Part shown: positions 1-5,710 of the stretch, one piece after another
Layout: every line of letters begins with the position of its first letter
Numbering within the stretch: the stretch's first letter is position 1
Source: UBA1732 sp045114235
Lineage (GTDB): Bacteria > Verrucomicrobiota > Lentisphaeria > Victivallales > UBA1829
NCBI GenBank assembly: GCA_045114235.1
Contig: JBGUKB010000076.1
Span: 1 to 6,584, forward strand
Length of the DNA: 6,584 nt
Reading direction: 5' to 3'
Made by a program: the position numbers and the translations under genes
Notes under the pieces: generated by a model
Databases searched by the model: none
Told to the model about the DNA's origin: nothing
The model's input: only the letters and a program-made list of their open reading frames with translations

Positions 1-1012
1 GGAACGCTGCGGCATGCGGCTTGAGGAGGACGGCGCCGCAGCGCTCAACATCATGAAACACTGGAAGATGCGCCATCCGAGCGAGGAGATCCCGCCGCGC
101 GTGTTCAACCAGGCGCTCGTGCCGCACGGCGCGAAGATCCTCCAGAACGACTGCGGCACGGCCCCCGGCCTGATCGTCCGCACGCCGGAGACCGACGAAT
201 TCCCCGGCCGCACGATCATCATGTTGCCGGGGCCGCCGAACGAGCTCTGCCCCATGATGGACGCGTCCGTCGTGCCGTTCCTGAAAAAGACGCTCAAGCA
301 TTTCACGTTCACGCGCGAATTCCATGTCGCCGGGCTCGGCGAGAACATTGTCGAGGAGCGCATGCTCCCCGTCATCGCCCGGTTCCACTCCATGCTCTCC
401 GTGGCCTACTGCGCCACGGCGCAGTTCGTCCGGCTCTTCCTGACCACGGAATCTCCCGAGGTCATGGAGTCCGCCATCCAGTCCGTGCAGGAGCTGTTCG
501 CCGCCGAACTGCTCTCCGACGACGCGGATTCGCTCTCGCACGAGATCCTGCATCTGCTCGGCGAACGCGACGAGACGCTGGCGCTGGCGGAATCCTGCAC
601 CGGCGGCCTCGCGGCGAAACTTCTGACCGACATCCCCGGATCCTCGCACGTCTTCGCGGGCGGCGTCGTGACCTACAGCGACACCTCGAAAATGTCCCTC
701 CTCGGCGTCCCCGCCGACATCCTCCGCAAGCACGGCGCAGTCAGCAAAGAGACCGCCCGCGCCATGGCCGACGGACTCGCGAACGCGATCCCTTCGGATG
801 CCGCGATCGCACTCACCGGCATCGCCGGCCCAGGCGGTGCGACGGTCGGGAAACCGGTCGGTCTGGTCTATGCCGCGATCCGTTACCGCGACAAAACGGA
901 GGTCTTCGAGCTTCGTCTGCGCCGTACGCGCGAGCAGATCCGCGAACGCGCCGTGGCAGGAGCATTTTTCCGGCTCCGCGCCATGATCCTCGCGCCCGAA
1001 AACGAGGCGTGA
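1..1012 (+). CDS. cinA: CinA-type nicotinamide-nucleotide amidohydrolase, 5' end missing
   Basis: CinA family protein: NMN is deamidated to NaMN for NAD salvage, and the N-terminal MoCF-like domain has ADP-ribose pyrophosphatase activity in characterised members. The reading frame is open to the window edge (codons before the ATG at 14 read E-R-C-G), so the true start lies upstream and this is a fragment of roughly 336 residues. Counting from the ATG at 14: the end of the MoCF-like domain shows GTAPG (48-52) and LPGPPNE (71-77). A KH-like linker follows at about 96-170. The C-terminal PncC-type amidohydrolase domain (about 172-328) carries AESCTGG (192-198), YSDTSK (221-226) and TGIAGPGG (268-275). 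The ESCTGG serine and the lysine at 226 match the conserved residues proposed as catalytic. The domain is intact to its natural C-terminus, so the gene looks functional. No terminator is recognisable directly after the TGA stop, and the next gene has its own promoter. Confidence 0.93.
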   Translation, partial: ERCGMRLEEDGAAALNIMKHWKMRHPSEEIPPRVFNQALVPHGAKILQNDCGTAPGLIVRTPETDEFPGRTIIMLPGPPNELCPMMDASVVPFLKKTLKHFTFTREFHVAGLGENIVEERMLPVIARFHSMLSVAYCATAQFVRLFLTTESPEVMESAIQSVQELFAAELLSDDADSLSHEILHLLGERDETLALAESCTGGLAAKLLTDIPGSSHVFAGGVVTYSDTSKMSLLGVPADILRKHGAVSKETARAMADGLANAIPSDAAIALTGIAGPGGATVGKPVGLVYAAIRYRDKTEVFELRLRRTREQIRERAVAGAFFRLRAMILAPENEA

Positions 1013-1137
1013 GTCCGTTATTGTCCGCCTTTCGACGGGCCTCCCTCCCCCTCGCCCGCTCCGGTCCGCGAGCTTCCGTCATGCACGAAATACTCTACAT
1101 TTTAATCTATTTTTTCCAAAAACAATTCGGTTTGCGC

Positions 1138-1166
1138 TTGACAATATGGAAATACAGGGCTATATT
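1138..1166 (+). promoter_or_regulatory. Sigma-70 type promoter of the ABC ATPase gene
   Basis: TTGACA at 1138-1143 matches the -35 consensus in six of six bases. TATATT at 1161-1166 matches the -10 consensus in five of six. The spacer (1144-1160) is exactly 17 bases. The sequence just upstream (about 1086-1130) is AT-rich with T and A runs, unlike the surrounding GC-rich DNA, and could act as an UP element. Transcription would start near 1173, giving a leader of about 44 bases before the ATG at 1217. The rest of the 1013-1216 gap shows no gene: its first 70 bases are C-rich with no convincing hairpin plus T-run. The promoter is inferred from sequence match only, but the match is unusually good. 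Confidence 0.82.
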
Positions 1167-1170
1167 ACTG

Positions 1171-1187
1171 GAAAATCCATTATTTTC
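1171..1187 (+). promoter_or_regulatory. Small inverted repeat at the predicted transcription start
   Basis: GAAAAT (1171-1176) and ATTTTC (1182-1187) are perfect six-base arms around a five-base loop CCATT. The repeat begins within a few bases of the transcription start predicted from the promoter at 1138-1166. It could be a 5'-end stem-loop that protects the mRNA, or an operator half-site pair overlapping the start. The stem is short and A/T-rich, so it would be weak as RNA, and a chance match in AT-rich DNA is possible. Confidence 0.3.
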
Positions 1188-1216
1188 AACTCAAACAACC
1201 TCTCATCAGGTGAATC

Positions 1217-2320
1217 ATGGCTGAAGTCATTCTTAAAAATGTCTGCAAGATCTACGAAGGCGGCGTGAAGGCCGTCAACAGCGTTTCCATCGACATCCAC
1301 GACAAGGAATTCATGGTCCTCGTCGGCCCCTCCGGATGCGGCAAATCCACGACCCTCCGTATGATCGCAGGCCTCGAAGAGATCTCCGACGGCGAGATCA
1401 AGATCGGCGAACGCGTCGTCAACGACGTCCCGCCGAAAGACCGCGACATCGCCATGGTGTTCCAGAACTACGCCCTCTATCCCCACATGACGGTCTACGA
1501 AAACCTCGCGTTCGGGCTCAAGCTCCGCAAGTTCTCGAAGGACGAGATCGACAAGCGCGTGAAGGAAGCCGCCGAAATCCTCGGCATCGGCGATTACCTC
1601 GAACGCAAGCCGAAAGCGCTCTCCGGCGGCCAGCGCCAGCGCGTCGCGGTCGGTCGCGCCATCGTCCGCAAGCCCGCCGTGTTCCTCTTCGACGAACCGC
1701 TCTCCAACCTCGACGCCAAAATGCGCGTCCAGATGCGCGCCGAGATCAACAAGCTCCACACCCGCCTCGGCACCACCATGATCTACGTCACGCACGACCA
1801 GATCGAGGCCATGACCATGGGCGACCGCATCTGCGTCATGAAGGACGGCGTCATCCAGCAGATCGACACCCCGCTGAACATCTACGACAAGCCCGCAAAC
1901 ACCTTCGTCGCCGGCTTCATCGGCACCCCGCCCATGAACATCTTCAAGGGCACGCTCGTCTCCGAGAATGACAAGTTCGTCTTCAAGGCCGGCCCGATTT
2001 CCGTCGCCCTCCCCGCCGACTGGACGCCCGCCATCGAGTCCTACGTCGGAAAAGACATCCTCTTCGGCATCCGTCCGGAAGACATCGGCTCCGAACGCGC
2101 CACGAACGATGCCAACGCACCGAGCATCACCGCCAAGGTCGAAGTCCGCGAACCCATGGGCGCCGAGATCTACCTCCACCTCGACACCGGCGTCGACGCC
2201 CCGTGCATCGCTCGCGTCGAACCTCACCTCGACGCCAAGGTCGGCGAGACCATCACGCTCAAACTCGCCATTGTCGCGGCGCACATGTTCGATCCCGAGA
2301 CCACGAACCGCATCGTCTGA
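1217..2320 (+). CDS. Carbohydrate ABC transporter ATP-binding protein (MalK/UgpC/MsmX type)
   Basis: Cytoplasmic ATPase subunit of a CUT1-type sugar importer: it dimerises and drives a membrane permease pair by ATP hydrolysis. The 367 residues are full length for the family. The nucleotide-binding domain has Walker A GPSGCGKST (37-45), Q-loop Gln83 in VFQN, signature LSGGQRQR (135-142), Walker B VFLFDE (155-160), D-loop SNLD (163-166) and H-loop His193 in THD. The C-terminal TOBE/regulatory domain (about 240-367) has the FGIRPEDI motif (283-290) and the typical ending near HMFDPET (357-363). The ATG at 1217 is preceded by AGGTG (1208-1212) only four bases away, a rather tight spacing, but the N-terminus MAEVILKNV fits the family start. 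No permease or solute-binding gene adjoins it here; its own promoter and terminator suggest an ATPase shared by several importers, as MsmX is in Bacillus. Codons strongly favour C endings, which fits high expression. The substrate cannot be read from the sequence. Confidence 0.95.
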   Translation: MAEVILKNVCKIYEGGVKAVNSVSIDIHDKEFMVLVGPSGCGKSTTLRMIAGLEEISDGEIKIGERVVNDVPPKDRDIAMVFQNYALYPHMTVYENLAFGLKLRKFSKDEIDKRVKEAAEILGIGDYLERKPKALSGGQRQRVAVGRAIVRKPAVFLFDEPLSNLDAKMRVQMRAEINKLHTRLGTTMIYVTHDQIEAMTMGDRICVMKDGVIQQIDTPLNIYDKPANTFVAGFIGTPPMNIFKGTLVSENDKFVFKAGPISVALPADWTPAIESYVGKDILFGIRPEDIGSERATNDANAPSITAKVEVREPMGAEIYLHLDTGVDAPCIARVEPHLDAKVGETITLKLAIVAAHMFDPETTNRIV

Positions 2321-2348
2321 TCCGGCTTCGGTTCTTTCGCAATCATTC

Positions 2349-2386
2349 AGGGCAAGGCTTCCTTCCGGGAGCCCTGCCCTTTTTTT
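2349..2386 (+). terminator. Rho-independent terminator of the ABC ATPase gene
   Basis: A 14-base arm (2349-2362) pairs with 2367-2380 around a TTCC loop. There is one A/C mismatch (2355 with 2374) and one T-G wobble (2360 with 2369), and the other twelve positions are Watson-Crick. A run of seven T (2380-2386) follows directly. It lies 28 bases after the ATPase stop codon. The minus strand lacks a matching T-run on the other side, so it acts in the plus direction only. Confidence 0.92.
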
Positions 2387-2402
2387 CCACAGATTCCACA
2401 GA
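2385..2402. repeat. Perfect tandem duplication of TTCCACAGA
   Basis: The nonamer TTCCACAGA occurs twice head to tail (2385-2393 and 2394-2402), starting inside the terminator T-run and ending just before the ribosome binding site of the next gene. With only two copies this may be a chance duplication or a short remnant of a dispersed repeat. No function can be assigned. Confidence 0.6.
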
Positions 2403-2420
2403 AGTTAAGAAGGTAATAAC

Positions 2421-2858
2421 ATGGACGACGCTATACTGAAAAAACTGAAGCCGTGCCTGTGGATCCTTGCCGTGCTTCTGCTGGGATACGACGTCTTTTT
2501 CTGCACCCGTTCCGTCGTGGATCTGGCGCAGCGCGACCTCCACTGGGGTTGGTGGAGCTGGACGCCCTGCTTCTACAATGTTTATCTGCTGATCGAAGTC
2601 ATTCTGTCGAAAAACAAAATCGCCCTGATTGCGTCGGGCGCGCTCCTCGCCCTCGAATTCGCGGTTGACGTTTGTAATCTTTTAGTGTCTTCGGAGATGA
2701 GTGGCGGGTGGTACGACGTGATGGGATGGGGTTATATGCTTCTTTACCTGGCCGGAATGATCGCCCTGCTGGTCTGTGAGGACAGCGTTTTTCTGAAAAG
2801 GCTGAATCTCGTCGCGATCGGGATAACGGTCGTCGCCGTTTTCAGCATCCACCTCTGA
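2421..2858 (+). CDS. Small multi-pass membrane protein of unknown function
   Basis: I do not recognise a family for this 145-residue protein. It is very hydrophobic, with about five likely membrane segments at 11-29, 49-63, 66-90, 101-119 and 126-144. A tryptophan-rich loop (HWGWWSW, 41-47) precedes the second segment. The short N-terminus has three lysines (KKLK, 7-10), suggesting a cytoplasmic start, and no cleavable signal peptide or catalytic motif is visible. The ATG at 2421 has a good ribosome binding site, AAGAAGG (2407-2413), seven bases upstream, which supports a real gene. Base composition is visibly less GC-rich than the neighbours, with codons such as TTT, TTA and GTT. The gene lies only 34 bases after a strong terminator and has no clear promoter in that gap. 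It converges with the helicase gene, whose stop is 33 bases beyond its own. A recently acquired or lineage-specific gene is possible. Confidence 0.75.
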   Translation: MDDAILKKLKPCLWILAVLLLGYDVFFCTRSVVDLAQRDLHWGWWSWTPCFYNVYLLIEVILSKNKIALIASGALLALEFAVDVCNLLVSSEMSGGWYDVMGWGYMLLYLAGMIALLVCEDSVFLKRLNLVAIGITVVAVFSIHL

Positions 2859-2891
2859 CGCGTGGTATAGATATCCTCGACGGCCTGACGG

Positions 2892-4982
2892 TCAGAATCC
2901 ACCGCCGTTGCGGAAGAAGCCCTTTTCCTTCATCTTCCGGCGGAGGTCCTCCAGCACGGACTCGAACGCCGCGCGCTGTTCATCCTCGTTCATGCGCGGG
3001 ATCAGGTCGTCCTGCGACTGGAGACGGCTGGCGAGCTCGTCCGGGAGGTCCTGCAGGAACCGCGACGGCTTGTGCATCTCGTATTCGCCGTACTTGAAGC
3101 GCTTCCGGGCGAGCGTGAGGACGAGCTGTTCGCGGGCGCGGGTGATCGCCACATAGCACAGGCGGCGTTCCTCCTCGACTCCGCGCGATGATTCCTCCAT
3201 GGCACGTTCGTGGGGGAACAATCCCTCCTCCATGCCGATCACGAAGACGATGGGGAATTCCAGCCCCTTGGCGGCGTGGACGGTGGAGAAGACCGGCGCA
3301 TTGCGGTTGTCCTCGTCGTCGTCCGTCGTGCGGTCGTTGTCGTCCATGAGGGAAAATTTTTCGAGCCAGTCGCCGAGCGTCATCGGGTCGCTGCCGGGCG
3401 GTGCGTTGTGCTCGAAGAAGGAAATGGAGTTGATGAATTCGTACACGTTTTCCTGGCGGGACTCGGCTTCCTTGGCGTCGCGGTATATCTTCAGGAACCC
3501 GTTCAGGTACCCGACGTCCTCCAGGTAGTTCGTGACCTTTTCCGCGAGGCCGCCGGGCGTGGAGAACGCCTCGCGCGCCTTGCGGACCGCGGCCGCCAGA
3601 TTCGACGCCGAGTTCGCGGCGGCCTTCGTGACTGACTCGGTGAACGCGGATTCGGTGAGGAGTTCCTGCATCGGCGCGTTCGCCGCCTTCCGCAGGTCGC
3701 GCAGACGCATGACCGCCTTGTCGCCGATCCCGCGCGGAGGCACGCCGATCACGCGCAGCAGGCTCTGGTCGTCGCGCTTGTTCAGCACGAGCTTCAGGTA
3801 CGCCACGGCGTCCTTGACCTCCTTCCGCTGGAAGAATTCCTGCCCGCCGATGATGCGCGGCCGGATGCCGTGCGAACGGAAGGTCTGCTCCAGCACGCGC
3901 GACAGGTAGTTCGATCGGTACAGCACCGCGAAATCCCGGTAGCAGTAGTCCGGATTGGCGGAGATGATGTGCTCCATCATGTTGTAGACGAAATCCGCCT
4001 CGGCGTCGCCGTCCTCCAGCTGCGCCAGCCTGATCTCCTCGCCGTCGCCCTTGGTCGACCAAAGGCTCTTGTCGAAACGTGCGCCGTTATGGGAGATGAC
4101 GCTGTTCGCGGCGCGCAGGATATTGTTGGTGGACCGGTAGTTCTGTTCGAGCTTGATCTCCCGCGCGCCGGGGAAATAGGTCGGGAAGTTCAGGATATTG
4201 CCGACGTCCGCGCCGCGCCATGCGTAGATGCTCTGGTCGTCGTCGCCGACCACGCAGATGTTCTGGCGGAACTGCGTGAGATACTGGAGCAGTTTGAGCT
4301 GGGCGGCGTTGGTGTCCTGATACTCGTCGACCAGCAGATAGCGGTACCGGTCCTGATAGCGCGCCAGACACTCCGGCTGCTCCTTGAATATCTTCAGGAC
4401 CAGCAGCAGGAGATCGTCGAAATCCAGCGCGTTCTGAAGCTCGAGGATCTGCTGGTAGCGCTCGTAGATCGCCAGGAACGCGTCGTTGCCGCCCGACGGC
4501 ACGTCGGACGGGAACTGCATCTGGTTCTTGCAGCGGCCGATGAACGCCGCGACTTCCTTCGCCGGGATCTCGTCCTTGCCGAATCCGAGCTCGGCGGACG
4601 CCTGTTTGATGATGCCCGCCTGGTCGCTTTCATCGAGGATGCTGTAATTCGAGTTGTAGTTGCCCGCGAACGCGATGTCGCGCCGCAGGATGCGCGCGCA
4701 GAACGCGTGGAACGTGCCGAGGGTGACCTTGTCGGCTGCCGCGCCGGGGACCATCGCCGCCACGCGTTCGCGCATCTCCGCCGCGGCTTTGTTCGTGAAG
4801 GTCATGCCCGCGATCTGTTCCGGCGGGATCCCCTCCTCGATCATGTGCGCGATGCGGGACGTGATGACGCGCGTCTTGCCCGTGCCCGCGCCGGCAAGAA
4901 CGAGGAGCGGTCCTTCGATCTGAAGAACCGCTTCCTTCTGTTCCGGGTTCAGTCCGGACATGCAGTCGCGCATGGCGGGCAT
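2892..4982 (-). CDS. UvrD/Rep/PcrA-family ATP-dependent DNA helicase
   Basis: Superfamily 1A 3'-to-5' DNA helicase acting in repair or at replication forks. All motifs are present in the 696 residues: Q motif LNPEQKEAV (11-19), Walker A GAGTGKT (31-37), Ia TFTNKAA (61-67), II VDEYQDTN (218-225), III GDDDQSIYAWRGA (246-258), IV EQNYRST (279-285), V TVHAAKGLEFP (567-577) and VI CYVAITRARE (609-618). No catalytic residue is missing. After PSRFLQDLP (639-647) only a charged tail of about 50 residues remains, with no Tudor-like RNA-polymerase-binding domain as in PcrA. In length and the VGDDDQSIY form it resembles E. coli Rep more than UvrD, but the paralogue cannot be settled here. An acidic stretch (547-559, rich in Asp) precedes motif V. 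The start at 4982 is chosen because AAGGA (4993-4997) lies ten bases upstream; the inner ATG for MSGLNPE has no such site. It follows purO by 25 bases and is probably co-transcribed. Confidence 0.95.
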   Translation of the reverse strand: MPAMRDCMSGLNPEQKEAVLQIEGPLLVLAGAGTGKTRVITSRIAHMIEEGIPPEQIAGMTFTNKAAAEMRERVAAMVPGAAADKVTLGTFHAFCARILRRDIAFAGNYNSNYSILDESDQAGIIKQASAELGFGKDEIPAKEVAAFIGRCKNQMQFPSDVPSGGNDAFLAIYERYQQILELQNALDFDDLLLLVLKIFKEQPECLARYQDRYRYLLVDEYQDTNAAQLKLLQYLTQFRQNICVVGDDDQSIYAWRGADVGNILNFPTYFPGAREIKLEQNYRSTNNILRAANSVISHNGARFDKSLWSTKGDGEEIRLAQLEDGDAEADFVYNMMEHIISANPDYCYRDFAVLYRSNYLSRVLEQTFRSHGIRPRIIGGQEFFQRKEVKDAVAYLKLVLNKRDDQSLLRVIGVPPRGIGDKAVMRLRDLRKAANAPMQELLTESAFTESVTKAAANSASNLAAAVRKAREAFSTPGGLAEKVTNYLEDVGYLNGFLKIYRDAKEAESRQENVYEFINSISFFEHNAPPGSDPMTLGDWLEKFSLMDDNDRTTDDDEDNRNAPVFSTVHAAKGLEFPIVFVIGMEEGLFPHERAMEESSRGVEEERRLCYVAITRAREQLVLTLARKRFKYGEYEMHKPSRFLQDLPDELASRLQSQDDLIPRMNEDEQRAAFESVLEDLRRKMKEKGFFRNGGGF

Positions 4983-5007
4983 GAAAAGGCTTTCCTTGCG
5001 CCGACGC

Positions 5008-5643
5008 TTACGCGTCCTGGGCCGCCAGCTGGAACGTGAGGCCGTCCCAGACTGCGGACGCCGCAGTCACGGCGTTGTCAAATTCGGCAAACCGGCCGCC
5101 GCCGATCACGTAGGAGCAGATCGCCGGGGCGTCGGCGGCGTCGAACTTGTCGTCCACGTTGTCGCCGCACGGATGGTCGAGCGTGTAGGTGGAGACAAAA
5201 CGGAGTTCGCCGGGAACGCAGGGATATTCGCGGACGAGGACGGCGTCGCAGCGGACGATCCCGAGCACGAGCTTGCCCGCCTTGGCGTCGACCGCCGCCG
5301 CCACGCGGGGCGTGTTCAGCTGGTCTTTTTCATAGTCCATCGCGAGCAGGCAGGACGCGAACGCGTCGCGCAGAGGCACGCCCATGGCGATCTTCTCGAT
5401 GATCGGGTCGGTCTGGGAGCCGTTCGTGGCGAGGGCGACCGCGCCGGAGAGGCGGATGCAGTTGTAGGCGATGTAGGGGTTCTTCGCCAGGTCGCTTTCG
5501 AAGCCCGCGCGCGGCAGGATGGCGATCTTGCCGGTGATGAGCTTGGCGCTGCGGTTCGGGAAGGAACGGGAGGAGACGCGGTAGGCCGCGCAGGGTTTGC
5601 CGTCGCGGGTCATGCCGGCGCAGACGATTCGTCCGAGATACAT
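5008..5643 (-). CDS. purO: Archaeal-type IMP cyclohydrolase (PurO family)
   Basis: Catalyses the last step of purine synthesis, FAICAR to IMP plus water, in the cytoplasm. The 211 residues are close to the roughly 200 of characterised archaeal PurO. Conserved blocks appear in order: MYLGRIV (1-7), YRVSSRSFPNR (21-31), NPYIAYNCIR (55-64), NGSQTD (74-79), AMDYEKDQLNTPR (101-113) and the C-terminal VTAASAVWDG (192-201). These match the PurO fold family (PF07826-type) and not PurH, which has an unrelated MGS-like cyclohydrolase domain. The ATG at 5643 is chosen because MYLGR is the family's usual N-terminus and AAAGGA (5652-5657) sits eight bases upstream; the frame runs on to 5748 but that would overlap lysS. 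The protein lacks a formyltransferase domain, so FAICAR must come from PurP or a PurH-like enzyme elsewhere. It lies between lysS (67-base gap) and the helicase gene (25-base gap) in an apparent operon. Eight cysteines are notable but show no metal-site pattern. Confidence 0.92.
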   Translation of the reverse strand: MYLGRIVCAGMTRDGKPCAAYRVSSRSFPNRSAKLITGKIAILPRAGFESDLAKNPYIAYNCIRLSGAVALATNGSQTDPIIEKIAMGVPLRDAFASCLLAMDYEKDQLNTPRVAAAVDAKAGKLVLGIVRCDAVLVREYPCVPGELRFVSTYTLDHPCGDNVDDKFDAADAPAICSYVIGGGRFAEFDNAVTAASAVWDGLTFQLAAQDA

Positions 5644-5674
5644 GGCTGTGGTCCTTTCAGACTTGAAAAAGGTT

Positions 5675-5690
5675 ATCGAAACGTTTGGAA
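5675..5690. promoter_or_regulatory. LacI/PurR-like palindrome core in the purO leader
   Basis: AAACGTTT (5679-5686) is a perfect eight-base palindrome centred on CpG, about 35 bases upstream of the purO start. The same core is the centre of the E. coli PurR operator (ACGCAAACGTTTGCGT) and of several other LacI-family operators. Outside the core the match is poor: I count 10 of 16 bases against the PurR consensus, and the flanks are not symmetrical. No promoter is convincing in the 67-base gap (GATAAC at 5671-5676 on the minus strand has no partner -35), so an operator here would need a promoter not recognised by eye. Confidence 0.25.
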
Positions 5691-5710
5691 AATGCGTGAG
5701 GGAAAACAGG

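Noticed and set aside
1015..1080. Possible terminator after cinA
   Set aside because: Only four-base stems (for example GCCT with GGGC near 1027-1040) can be drawn, and no T-run follows them.
1009..1224. A 71-codon frame overlapping the cinA stop and running to the ABC gene
   Set aside because: It would start at a GTG inside the cinA end without a ribosome binding site, and it spans the promoter and leader of the next gene.
1160..2284. A 374-codon open frame on the minus strand opposite the ABC ATPase gene
   Set aside because: It is a shadow of the C-ending codons of the real gene. Its translation is a low-complexity mix of D, V, G, A and L with no domain, and it would run through the promoter.
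2885..2895. CTGAC-G-GTCAG palindrome at the helicase stop codon
   Set aside because: A one-base centre cannot form an RNA hairpin with all pairs, there is no T-run, and it overlaps the stop codon, so chance is the simplest explanation.
3870..5039. A 389-codon open frame on the plus strand opposite the helicase gene
   Set aside because: The minus strand encodes all helicase motifs without interruption. The plus-strand product is a V/R/D/L-rich composition shadow with no recognisable motif.
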